Part shown: one piece after another, positions 7,721 through 15,594 of the stretch | How positions within the stretch are numbered: the stretch's first letter is position 1 | Layout: every line of letters begins with the position of its first letter | Source: CAZWSX01 sp964636985 | Lineage (GTDB): Bacteria; Planctomycetota; Planctomycetia; Pirellulales; Pirellulaceae | Assembly (NCBI GenBank): GCA_964636985.1 | Contig: CAZWSX010000008.1 | Location: 1 to 64,000, forward strand | Reading direction: 5' to 3' | DNA: 64,000 nucleotides | Notes under the pieces: generated by a model | Database searches by the model: none | What the model saw: the letters and a program-made list of their open reading frames with translations, nothing else | What the model was told of the DNA's origin: nothing | Program-made: the position numbers and the translations under genes

Positions 7721-8406
7721 AGCACGCTACTTCCTGTAGAGCTTGTCTGATGATTCTGTTTGGAGTGAGGTCGCTTTTCATCAACTTGATTCGATTCATG
7801 TTGATGCGAAGCGCGTTTTCGCCGGGCGAGGTGTCGCGGGCCATCGCGATGCTCGTCTTTGGCAGTGAGAAACGTCTCGGTCGTTAAGTGGCCAAGCAGG
7901 CCGACAAGGACGTGCCTCGTGCGGACCCATTCTTGACCGATCGGTTGTTGACGATGCGAAGCGCCCGCTCCATGCGGCTAAGTTGCGCCTCGCAATCGCG
8001 CTGGCATAGCGCGTTGTGAATGCCTTGCCGCTCCGTGTCGAGCGGTGAAGGCCTGTTGTCGTAGAACGCCTGTCAAAGTGAACGTGGCAACTACTTTTAG
8101 ATGGGTTTCCATTCCACATCGGTTAAATCGTGGAGCACGCCGCATCGTGCTTCCGCTTTCGTCTCGTCAAACGGCGCCAAGAAAAATCAAAACGAGCAAC
8201 CTATGCCCAACGGATGGCTGGGCAAAAGGGCGCTTCCAGCGCGCTCTGAGAGAATGCGGAAACTAGCGACATGCTGTGCGCGTGGTCACTCTCAATACGA
8301 GCAGTTCGTCGATCTTCTTTCCGTCGACGTTCTAAAGATCGCACCCATCGCTAGATGGCGATGTTTTTATCTTCGTTGGCAACTTTGTGTGGAAGGTTTG
8401 CTCGCC
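7721..8406. other. Gene-poor stretch with a possible decayed coding remnant
   Basis: No intact gene is visible in these 686 bases. On the minus strand, 8072-7884 holds an open segment without a start codon whose translation looks protein-like (QAFYDNRPSPLDTERQGIHN and on to QLSRMERALRIVNNR) before it degenerates to a stop. It may be the C-terminal relic of a lost gene. Plus-strand frames here (for example 8101-8442) have no protein-like features. Confidence 0.35.
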
Positions 8407-8988
8407 TCATTTTCTGCCTTGTTGTGCGCGAACGCGTTCTAGATTGATCCTCGCGCCTTCAAGATCGGGAGCCAACTCGACGGCCTTGGCGAAGCACTTT
8501 TCGGCGTCATCCATATATCCGAGGCTGGCGAAGGCCGCGCCCATGCCGTTGTAGGCCGACGCGGACTTGGGATCGAATTCGATCGCCTTCGCAAAATAGG
8601 GTCCGGCTGACTTGGGTTCGTTGGCATCAAGGAATGTCGAGCCGAGAAGTTCGTAGCCGCGGGCGTATTCGGGACGCAGCCTAACGAGTTCCTCGAACTT
8701 GGTTCGTGCTTGTTCGGGGCGGCCTTTGATGGCCCATAGGTTGCCGAGTTGTTCGTAAGTATCGGCATCCTGAGGCAGCATGCGACGGCGCATTTCCAAC
8801 TGCTCGATGGCCCCATCGAGGTCCTTTTGTGCCACCAGGTCGTCGATGTATCGTTGAGCGCCATGGCCAAAGAGATCGACCGCTGGCAGCCTTTGTTCCG
8901 TGCGCAGCGATTGATACACGCCGGCAACCAGCGTCAATAGGAAGAGCGCGGTACCCAGGGCACTCACGAGTCGTCCAGTCGACTCCAT
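8407..8988 (-). CDS. Membrane-anchored TPR protein
   Basis: The ATG at 8988 follows GGGAGGA, so it is preferred over a start at 9015. One N-terminal transmembrane helix (about residues 6-24) anchors a domain of three or more tetratricopeptide repeats (about 65-190), with typical A-Y-N-G-M and P-D-A patterns (PEYARGYELLGSTFLDANEP, SASAYNGMGAAFASLGYMDD). TPRs mediate protein-protein contacts. It lies about 60 bases downstream of the multi-pass protein gene at 9052 on the same strand and is probably co-transcribed with it. Confidence 0.75.
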   Translation of the reverse strand: MESTGRLVSALGTALFLLTLVAGVYQSLRTEQRLPAVDLFGHGAQRYIDDLVAQKDLDGAIEQLEMRRRMLPQDADTYEQLGNLWAIKGRPEQARTKFEELVRLRPEYARGYELLGSTFLDANEPKSAGPYFAKAIEFDPKSASAYNGMGAAFASLGYMDDAEKCFAKAVELAPDLEGARINLERVRAQQGRK

Positions 8989-9051
8989 AAATCCTCCCAT
9001 TGCGAACTTGAGCAAGCTCAGGTCGCGGCAGACTTGCTTGACGACCTTAGG

Positions 9052-10104
9052 CTATCCGGATTCGACGATTTGGCGGTTGTAATCGCCGGGCTTGAGCCGC
9101 CAGATGTAGGCATCGACGATGAAGTGGTGGATGTTAATTGCGGCCACGCTTAAGGCGATGCTCTCCACCATGCCGAAACCGGCCATCACGAATCCCCAAG
9201 GCAGGCAACTGAACAAGCCGTAGCCGAGTACAAGCGAAAGGCCGTAGAACGAGGCCACATGAAACAAAGCACTGCTGCGGTTCTCCGGCTGCGACATTTG
9301 GTCCTTGACGTGAAAGATCGTCACGATTGCCAAGTACTGGATGCCGTGAAAGATGGTTGCCCAGACGAATGCGTTCTGCGGCAGGAAGCACCACCACGCC
9401 GCGTTGGCGACGAGCATCAGAATGCTGATGAACGGCAACGGACCGCTCTTGCTCAACGCAACCTTGAAGAATAGCAATCCCGCCGCCGCCATGCTGAGTA
9501 GTGGCAGCGTCCTGACGAGAAGCAGATGAACAGCGTCGACACTTCCGCTAGCCAGGACCGACTTCGGCAGCAACCAGTGAAGGCCGCTCCCTTGGTCGCC
9601 GACAAAGGCGTAGAGAAACGGCAGCATGCTGGTTCCCCACAACAGGCGCTTGTCAAAGGAGGCTAGGGCGCATCCTGATCGATAAGCGTACATGACCGCC
9701 AGACCATAGGCCTGGGCGGCGTAGTGGTACGGCGACCATGTCAAATACAACGACTGCAAATGGGGGCCAACGCTTCCAGCGAACAACAAGCAGCCCGTCA
9801 GTAGCACCATGATGACCAGGGGAAACGCGATCGTCAGGAACGGGAGCGCCTGTTGGGCGCCCGGCTTTGTATACAGCCGCACGGTCGAACTAGCAAAGTG
9901 GGCGCTATTGCTAACCAGCATGAACCAGGGCAACATCGCCTGGTCCACAATGGCACCCCGCTCCGGATCGGCCAACACGATCGCCGTGAGGATCAAGCTT
10001 AGCCCGCCTCCAATCAACGCATAATCAAACAACGGGTGAACGAACGAACGACCTAGGAGGGCGGTCGCGAATCCGGGCTCAGAGTTTTTCTCGTCCTTAC
10101 TCAT
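9052..10104 (-). CDS. Multi-pass membrane protein with conserved-looking histidines
   Basis: A protein of about 350 residues with eight to ten hydrophobic helices. The ATG at 10104 is preferred to a TTG at 10125. Histidines cluster at helix ends: LYLTWSPYHYAAQAYG, ATIFHGIQYLAIVTIFHVKD and the C-terminal NIHHFIVDAYIWRLKPGDY. Such a distribution could bind a metal or cofactor in the membrane, but this is inference and no family was recognised. It heads a probable two-gene operon with the TPR protein at 8407. Confidence 0.65.
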   Translation of the reverse strand: MSKDEKNSEPGFATALLGRSFVHPLFDYALIGGGLSLILTAIVLADPERGAIVDQAMLPWFMLVSNSAHFASSTVRLYTKPGAQQALPFLTIAFPLVIMVLLTGCLLFAGSVGPHLQSLYLTWSPYHYAAQAYGLAVMYAYRSGCALASFDKRLLWGTSMLPFLYAFVGDQGSGLHWLLPKSVLASGSVDAVHLLLVRTLPLLSMAAAGLLFFKVALSKSGPLPFISILMLVANAAWWCFLPQNAFVWATIFHGIQYLAIVTIFHVKDQMSQPENRSSALFHVASFYGLSLVLGYGLFSCLPWGFVMAGFGMVESIALSVAAINIHHFIVDAYIWRLKPGDYNRQIVESG

Positions 10105-10285
10105 GGAGTAGTTCGCGGTTGCCAAGCTGCGAAGATTGCTGAAAATTCCAAAGCCAGTATAGCTTTCCGTTTTGGAATTACTGCCCGACCTCGTGAAGGC
10201 GTTCCCAAACTGATGGAGTGGCTCTGGAAAACGAGCAGCGAGTGTATTAGGTTCGGTTGCACCTTCCCAATTTGGCTGACCTCAC

Positions 10286-11428
10286 ATGAACATGAGCTTT
10301 TTCACCGCCGCCTTTTCCGCTTTCTTTTGTCTCCTGGCAAGCACTTCATACGCCGACCAGAACCCCGCGGATGACGCGGCTCGACCTGCGCTGCAATTCA
10401 TCAACGGTACGGACAACACGGTCGACATTTTTTGGGTTAAGTCAGAGACGGAGCGCGTGCCGAACGGTTCCGTGGAGCCGGGAAAGCAAACCGTCCTTAA
10501 GACAACCATCGGCCATCGCTTTGCCGTGGTGAATCGCGGCGATAAGAGCGAGTCGATCGTGACTAGCGAAGTGCCGATTCAGGCTTTTCGAGTCGGCGGC
10601 GTGCCGGAATTCTATACGCAACACGCCAGTGCGGGAGGTTTGCCTGTAGTCGCTTCGGCGAAGGTCAATCCGAACGCACTGAAAGAAGCGGTGTACATCA
10701 TTGATGCTATGCTGGCAAAACGGCCCGATGTGCGCGCGGCGATGGTTAAAAGCGGCTCGCGACTTTGCATTCTGGCTTGCAACGAGTACACCCTCGATCA
10801 GCCCGAGTGGATGTGGCTAGCCGATGCGCCGCTGGCCGAGGCAAATGGCGTCGATCTTCGCGACTATCGCGACGTGCGGTCGCGCGGAATGGGCGGAAGC
10901 GAGGTGGACCCCTTTTGCTCCTGCGGCGAGGAGAACTTGCTGGCCTACGAAGGCGATCCCTATTCCACGGAAAACATTCTGATTCATGAACTCGCGCACA
11001 ACATCCACTTGCGCGGGATGACCAATGTCGATCCCACGTTCGACGCTCGCCTCAAGGCGACTTACGAGGCGGCGATGGCGCAAGGATTGTGGAAGGGGAA
11101 GTACGCCTCGGTAAATCATCACGAGTATTTCGCCGAGGCCGTACAGTCGTGGTTCGATGATAACCGCGAAAACGACCACGATCACAATCACGTGAACACC
11201 CGCGTCGAGTTGATCGACTACGATCCGCGTCTGGCGGCCTTATGCAAGGAAGTCTTCGGCGATACCGAATTCCGCTATACGAAGCCGACGACTCGCCTTA
11301 GGGGCCACCTCGAAGGCTACGATCCGACCAAGGCTCCACGTTTTGCGTGGCCGGCTCGTTTGGAGCGAGCAAGGCAGCAGATTATGAAGCAAGCCCGCGA
11401 ACGCGACGCCGCGGCAAACAAGAAGTAG
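10286..11428 (+). CDS. Exported VHL-beta-like/zincin metallopeptidase
   Basis: A 380-residue protein has a signal peptide (1-23, cut near SYA-D), then a beta domain (about 36-95) that resembles the von Hippel-Lindau beta fold (ALQFINGTDNTVDIFWV ... GHRFAVVNRGD). A catalytic domain follows with the zinc motif HELAH (234-238). Downstream, NHHEYFAEA (277-285) offers Glu284, or Glu280, as third ligand, as in gluzincins. A histidine-rich loop (NDHDHNHVN) and a YDPRL motif follow. It probably cleaves peptides outside the cytoplasm. Its zincin domain is homologous to two domains in the fusion protein at 15595-19737. Confidence 0.75.
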   Translation: MNMSFFTAAFSAFFCLLASTSYADQNPADDAARPALQFINGTDNTVDIFWVKSETERVPNGSVEPGKQTVLKTTIGHRFAVVNRGDKSESIVTSEVPIQAFRVGGVPEFYTQHASAGGLPVVASAKVNPNALKEAVYIIDAMLAKRPDVRAAMVKSGSRLCILACNEYTLDQPEWMWLADAPLAEANGVDLRDYRDVRSRGMGGSEVDPFCSCGEENLLAYEGDPYSTENILIHELAHNIHLRGMTNVDPTFDARLKATYEAAMAQGLWKGKYASVNHHEYFAEAVQSWFDDNRENDHDHNHVNTRVELIDYDPRLAALCKEVFGDTEFRYTKPTTRLRGHLEGYDPTKAPRFAWPARLERARQQIMKQARERDAAANKK

Positions 11429-11446
11429 CCTCGCGATATCTTTGGC

Positions 11447-11875
11447 CTACTCGCGCGGCGCTGGGTTGTCGGGAAACTGATCTTTGCTGCGGACGCGGAG
11501 TTGGTTGATCACTTCGCATCCATTCGATGCGGCCTTCACGATGTCTTCGACTTGCCGCTTCGATTCGTCGCTTTTCACGGTGCCAGCGAGCGTGACAATG
11601 CCCTCGTGAACTTGGGTTTCCACGTCGGACAAGTCCACTTCTCCGTGACGAGTGAATTGCTCCTTGATCGAGGCCGTAATGCGATCGTCGGACGTTTGAT
11701 CGCCGTTGCAGCAGGACTCGCCCTCCGCAGCGGACGGGATTTGCTCCGATTTGTGTCCCGTCATCCGCGACATGGCGAGGCCTTCTTCGTCGTAAGAATC
11801 CTTGCGCGGCGGGCGACCACCTGTGGCGGATTGGCGATCAGACTCCGTGTCGCGGTCTTGGTTTTGCGTAGCCAT
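11447..11875 (-). CDS. BON-domain protein
   Basis: The 142-residue product has a disordered, charged N-terminal half (about 1-60, no signal peptide) and a C-terminal BON domain (about 63-130). The latter has the typical pattern DDRITASIKEQF, VDLSDVETQVHEGIVTLAGTV and RQVEDIVKAASNGCEVINQL. BON domains bind phospholipids and occur in envelope-stress proteins. Without a signal peptide the protein is probably cytoplasmic or peripheral. It converges on the zincin gene. Confidence 0.8.
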   Translation of the reverse strand: MATQNQDRDTESDRQSATGGRPPRKDSYDEEGLAMSRMTGHKSEQIPSAAEGESCCNGDQTSDDRITASIKEQFTRHGEVDLSDVETQVHEGIVTLAGTVKSDESKRQVEDIVKAASNGCEVINQLRVRSKDQFPDNPAPRE

Positions 11876-12228
11876 TTCATCACTCCGTTATCTAAGGGAG
11901 AGTGAGAACAGAACGAGATGCGTTTGTTCAGAACGAAGCAAACAATGTGCCGCTAGAAATCGACTCGGCAGCAATTTGCATAGCTTCTGTGAGCGTCCAA
12001 GGCAGCCGCTGGCGTGAAGACGACAAGCGGTCCGCGGCGATGTCCCGCTTCCACCCAGGTCCTTTCCCTCTTCGATCGTCAAAAAAGATTGTGTTGTGCC
12101 TGTCGTAGCGGTTAAGTGTGCAGCGATTGGACAAGAAACCGTTTGACCTGCGGGGAAGTGCAACGCATATCAATAAGTGCTGAGAGTCTTTGTCGACCCA
12201 CGCGCCGTACCGATCAGTGCGAGCCCTC
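11876..12228. other. Intergenic region upstream of the HD-GYP gene
   Basis: About 350 bases lie between divergently transcribed genes (BON on the minus strand, HD-GYP on the plus strand). The promoters of both are expected here. No clear -35/-10 pair, hairpin or coding frame could be supported by eye. Confidence 0.3.
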
Positions 12229-13209
12229 ATGACAGATGTAGCGATCAAAACGGTTACACACGCTGACACGGCCAGTGCTGATGGTCGACAGTACTTCTCC
12301 GTGCACGTGGCGATCTTGCTGGGACTGCCGGAGCTGCGATGCAACCTGTACCTTCAGCCGCCTGGCACCTCGCAGAAGCTGCTGTATCGAAGCGTTGAGA
12401 GCGAGCTATCGATCACCGACGACGACAAGCTGAAGCAAAGCGATGTGCGCGATCTGTACATTCGCGACGACGATCGCGAGCGATATAACGAGGCCATCGA
12501 GGCGGCGCTGCGAAGCTCGGAAACCGAACCCGAGACGAAACTCGTGCTCACGGTCGAGCAACACCGCGACGCGTTCCACGGCGCTTTGCACAGTTGCAGC
12601 GTGGCTCCAGCTGTAACTGCCGCGGAAAAAATCGCCGGCGATGTCGTGCAGATCATCGAGGGGGATGAGTTTTCGGTGGTTAACATCGTCAACCTCTTGT
12701 CCCACGACCGCTGCACTTTCAAGCACTCGTGCAACGTTGCCATCTATTCCGCCACCTTGGCTCGCCACTGCGGTGTCTCGGGAGAGGACCTCACGTTGCT
12801 GACGACCGGAGGGTTGTTGCACGACATCGGCAAGCGACAAATCCCCGGATTCATTCTGAGAAAGCCCGGCAAGTTAACCAACCAGGAGCGGGCGTTGATC
12901 CGGCAACATCCAGTAACCGGGTTCCGAGAACTGGCGGCCTTGCAGCAGCTGAGTTGGGGTCAGCTCATGATGACCTATCAACATCACGAGTGGGTTAACG
13001 GAGCGGGCTATCCCGCGGGAGTGACCGAGGAAGATATTCACCCGTGGGCTCGCATTTGCGCCGTCGCCGACGTTTTTGACGCCCTCACGGCGAATCGTCC
13101 TTATCGTGAGCAGGGAAACGCCAACGCGGCGCTTGAGGTGATGGTCAAAGAGGCCGGGCACTTCGACGAGGATTTGTTTCAGCTTTGGCGCGAGATCGTG
13201 GCCGCATGA
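12229..13209 (+). CDS. HD-GYP domain protein (probable cyclic-di-GMP phosphodiesterase)
   Basis: From the ATG at 12229 the protein has 326 residues; an in-frame TTG lies at 12190. Residues 1-120 form an unassigned N-terminal region. The C-terminal HD-GYP domain (about 145-326) has HDIGK (198-202), H227 and HHEWVNGAGYP (252-262). The metal-binding HD and HHE residues are present; the usual DGxGYP is NGAGYP, so Asp is replaced by Asn. HD-GYP proteins hydrolyse c-di-GMP. Its TGA overlaps the ATG of the next gene, a PilZ protein, linking turnover and binding of the same messenger. Confidence 0.85.
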   Translation: MTDVAIKTVTHADTASADGRQYFSVHVAILLGLPELRCNLYLQPPGTSQKLLYRSVESELSITDDDKLKQSDVRDLYIRDDDRERYNEAIEAALRSSETEPETKLVLTVEQHRDAFHGALHSCSVAPAVTAAEKIAGDVVQIIEGDEFSVVNIVNLLSHDRCTFKHSCNVAIYSATLARHCGVSGEDLTLLTTGGLLHDIGKRQIPGFILRKPGKLTNQERALIRQHPVTGFRELAALQQLSWGQLMMTYQHHEWVNGAGYPAGVTEEDIHPWARICAVADVFDALTANRPYREQGNANAALEVMVKEAGHFDEDLFQLWREIVAA

Positions 13210-13586
13210 GTACCGCATCACCCGAGCCTCGATTCGTTGCTTTGCCCACGCTGGACGATGAAGTCCTGCGGAAGACCGCCACGACCACGTCGATTTGGAA
13301 TGACTCGCGCCGCCATGCCCGCAGCAAGGTCCAGGCGAAAGCGACGTTGGTGCTCGAGCCGACCTATGCCACTGCGGGCCGCGAGATGCAATCTCAGGAG
13401 GTCTACCTCCGAGATCTCTCACGCAGCGGAATGCGCTTTGTGCACGGAGCCCTGCTGTTTCCTGGAGAGTTCGCGCAGCTGACGCTGTCGACGGGGGTCT
13501 CGTATCGCTTAGAAGTGGTCTGGTGCCGGCGCATTGCGCCCGGCATCTTCATGTCGGGTAGTCAATTCGTCAGCGCGACAAAGTGA
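13206..13586 (+). CDS. PilZ-domain protein (c-di-GMP receptor-like)
   Basis: The ATG at 13206 overlaps the upstream TGA. The 126-residue protein has the PilZ signature: an Arg-rich switch (RRHAR, 35-39, fitting RxxxR) before a first strand, then DLSRSGMRF (fitting DxSxxG) near 73-81. The pattern LTLSTGVSYRLEVVWCRR follows. These residues bind c-di-GMP in PilZ proteins. Coupling to the HD-GYP gene suggests that the pair is produced in fixed ratio and acts in one signalling unit. The output is unknown. Confidence 0.8.
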   Translation: MSTASPEPRFVALPTLDDEVLRKTATTTSIWNDSRRHARSKVQAKATLVLEPTYATAGREMQSQEVYLRDLSRSGMRFVHGALLFPGEFAQLTLSTGVSYRLEVVWCRRIAPGIFMSGSQFVSATK

Positions 13587-13767
13587 TGGCGCAGCTGTCC
13601 GCGAGTTGATCATTGCGCCTGCGACTAGGTGGAACTCAGTTAGAAACCCTAATCGGGCCAGGATGGCGTCCGCAGGGGCTTGGCATCTCACCCTTTCGCA
13701 TCGCTCCGCGCGATGGGGTACAATCGGCGGTGTACATCCCGCCTCTCTCAATTCTCAGGAGTCTGCG

Positions 13768-14748
13768 ATGAACCGTGACCAAGATCCCGCCTGCCCCGAT
13801 TGCGATTCGTTCACGCGGCGCAACTTCCTTCGCGCCACAGGCGGCGTTGCCGCTGCCGTGACTGCCAGTTCCCTTCTGGGTGGCTCGGTGCACGCCGCTC
13901 CGACGATGAAGAGTGGCGCCGAAACGGTTGCGGCCGAACTGTACAAATCGCTCAGCGACGAACAACGCAAGGCAGTTTGCTTCCCGTTCGAGCACGAACT
14001 GCGGCAAAAGATCAACGCGAACTGGCACATCACGCAGCAGGTCATCGACAGCGCGTTTTATACCAAGGCCCAACAAGACCTGGCCCGCCAGATCGTCAAG
14101 AAGGTGCTCTCCGAAGACGGGTACGAGAAAGTCCTCAAACAGACTGAATTCGATGATGGAGGGATCGGGGCCTACAGCATGGCGATGTTCGGCACGCCGG
14201 ACTCGGGCAAATTCCAATGGACGCTGACCGGCCGGCACCTCACGCTCAGGGCCGACGGCAATAGCGTCGACAAGGCGGCCTTCGGCGGACCATTGATCTA
14301 CGGCCACGGCGAGGAAACGCCCAAGGACAACCTGTATCGGTATCAAACCGAGCAGACCAACGAGGTCTTCAAGGCGCTGGACCCAGATCAGGCCAAAAAG
14401 GCTCTGCTGCCGACTGCGCCCAGAGAGAGTGCCGTCGAAATTCAGGGTGCAAATGGACAGTTCCCTGGTATTTCGGTGGGGGATTTGAAGAACGACCAGC
14501 AGGAACTGGTCGAGAAGACCTTGAAGGTGCTGCTGGCACCGTACCGGGCGGAAGACGCTGATGAGGTGATGGAAATACTGAAGGCCGACGGCGGGGTGAA
14601 GAAGTTGCACATGGCCTTCTATCAAACCGACGACTTGGGCCAAGATAAAGTCTGGGACATCTGGCGCGTGGAAGGACCGTCGTTCGTATGGCACTTCCGC
14701 GGCGCGCCGCACGTACACGCCTATATCAATATCGCAGCCAAATCGTAG
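13768..14748 (+). CDS. Tat-exported DUF3500 protein
   Basis: The ATG at 13768 follows AGGAG (13757). The 326-residue protein has a twin-arginine signal (TRRNFLRATGG, about 16-26, then a hydrophobic stretch to AHAA), so it is exported folded. The mature part matches the DUF3500 family, with features such as WHITQQVIDSAFYTKAQQ and the C-terminal VWDIWRVEGPSFVWHFRGAPHVHAYI. The clustered His residues near the end (WHFRGAPHVH) might bind metal. The function of the family is unknown. Confidence 0.75.
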   Translation: MNRDQDPACPDCDSFTRRNFLRATGGVAAAVTASSLLGGSVHAAPTMKSGAETVAAELYKSLSDEQRKAVCFPFEHELRQKINANWHITQQVIDSAFYTKAQQDLARQIVKKVLSEDGYEKVLKQTEFDDGGIGAYSMAMFGTPDSGKFQWTLTGRHLTLRADGNSVDKAAFGGPLIYGHGEETPKDNLYRYQTEQTNEVFKALDPDQAKKALLPTAPRESAVEIQGANGQFPGISVGDLKNDQQELVEKTLKVLLAPYRAEDADEVMEILKADGGVKKLHMAFYQTDDLGQDKVWDIWRVEGPSFVWHFRGAPHVHAYINIAAKS

Positions 14749-15081
14749 TTGCCTGCTAGTGGCCAGTAAAGTTGCACGGACGTTCTTGTCCGTGCCCGTC
14801 GGGGTACCCACCTGCACATCTAACGCTTAGGCCCTCTTCGTGTGGCACCTTCTGGTGCACCCCTGCTCTTTGAGGCGATGTGTCTCAAAACCTCTGGCAA
14901 TAATCGGCAAATCCGCTGACCGATAAAAATTGCTTGATTCTCAATCCCGACTCACTAAATTAACAAAAGTTGGGCGCGAATAACGTGCGCCAATCGCCCC
15001 AACTTCTAAGGCCCCAAAGGCCAGTCTTGATCGGGAAGGCCTACGGGATTCTTTCGTTTCCTCTCACCGAAAGTGATCGCG
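14749..15081. other. Intergenic region with two imperfect hairpins
   Basis: A perfect stem GCACGGAC/GTCCGTGC with a 6-base loop lies at 14774-14795, just after the DUF3500 gene. It has no T run, so it may be a Rho-independent-like or processing hairpin. A second imperfect hairpin (AGTTGGGCG against CGCCCCAACT) lies around 14969-15005. No gene is seen. Confidence 0.4.
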
Positions 15082-15543
15082 ATGCCCACAGGAAAAGAGA
15101 TTCAGCAAGCCGTGAAGACCCGCTTTGAAGGGGTCGTCGCCAGTCAGCGGAAGTTGCTCGCACTCGCCCAGAAGCTTCACAAGCATCTGGCGGCGACCTT
15201 GGCTCCCACTGGTTTTCGCCCGATCGGCGACCAACCAAACGAAGGGACCTACTACTCATTTCCCTTCGCGTGTTACACGCCGGTTACCGCTGGCGACGAC
15301 AATAACTTCTTTTTTATTACCAAGATCGAAGTCGCCTTCACCAACGATCCTGAGAACAATTGGTGCGAGGTAACGCTATTTGGCAAACCATACGAGTGCG
15401 TCAACAACGAGATTCCGCAGAAGTTCGTCGACGCCGTTGCCAACTACATCGCCGAGGCTGTTGATTCGTCGACATCCAGCAATTGGGTCACGGCGGAGGG
15501 ACTCCACAAACGCGTCGAAACCCACGACTGGGAAGGAATCTAG
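15082..15543 (+). CDS. Hypothetical soluble protein, about 153 residues
   Basis: The product (MPTGKEIQQAVKTRFEGVVA ...) has a helical N-terminal third and a beta-rich middle with several aromatic residues (GTYYSFPFACYTPVTAGDDN, NNFFFITKIEVAFT). The C-terminal segment is helical. No signal peptide and no known family recognised. A GTG at 15073 is an alternative start three codons upstream. It stands alone and converges on the large S9-zincin gene. Confidence 0.6.
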   Translation: MPTGKEIQQAVKTRFEGVVASQRKLLALAQKLHKHLAATLAPTGFRPIGDQPNEGTYYSFPFACYTPVTAGDDNNFFFITKIEVAFTNDPENNWCEVTLFGKPYECVNNEIPQKFVDAVANYIAEAVDSSTSSNWVTAEGLHKRVETHDWEGI

Positions 15544-15594
15544 CATCTTGCGACGCACTTGAGGCGCAGCAAGCCAAGTCGAGGTTCTGGAACG

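Noticed and set aside
13636..14817. A 393-codon open frame antisense to the DUF3500 gene, and similar long ones at 17713-18687 and 41036-41932
   Set aside because: Each lies opposite a gene with clear family motifs and has no ribosome-binding site or recognisable protein feature.
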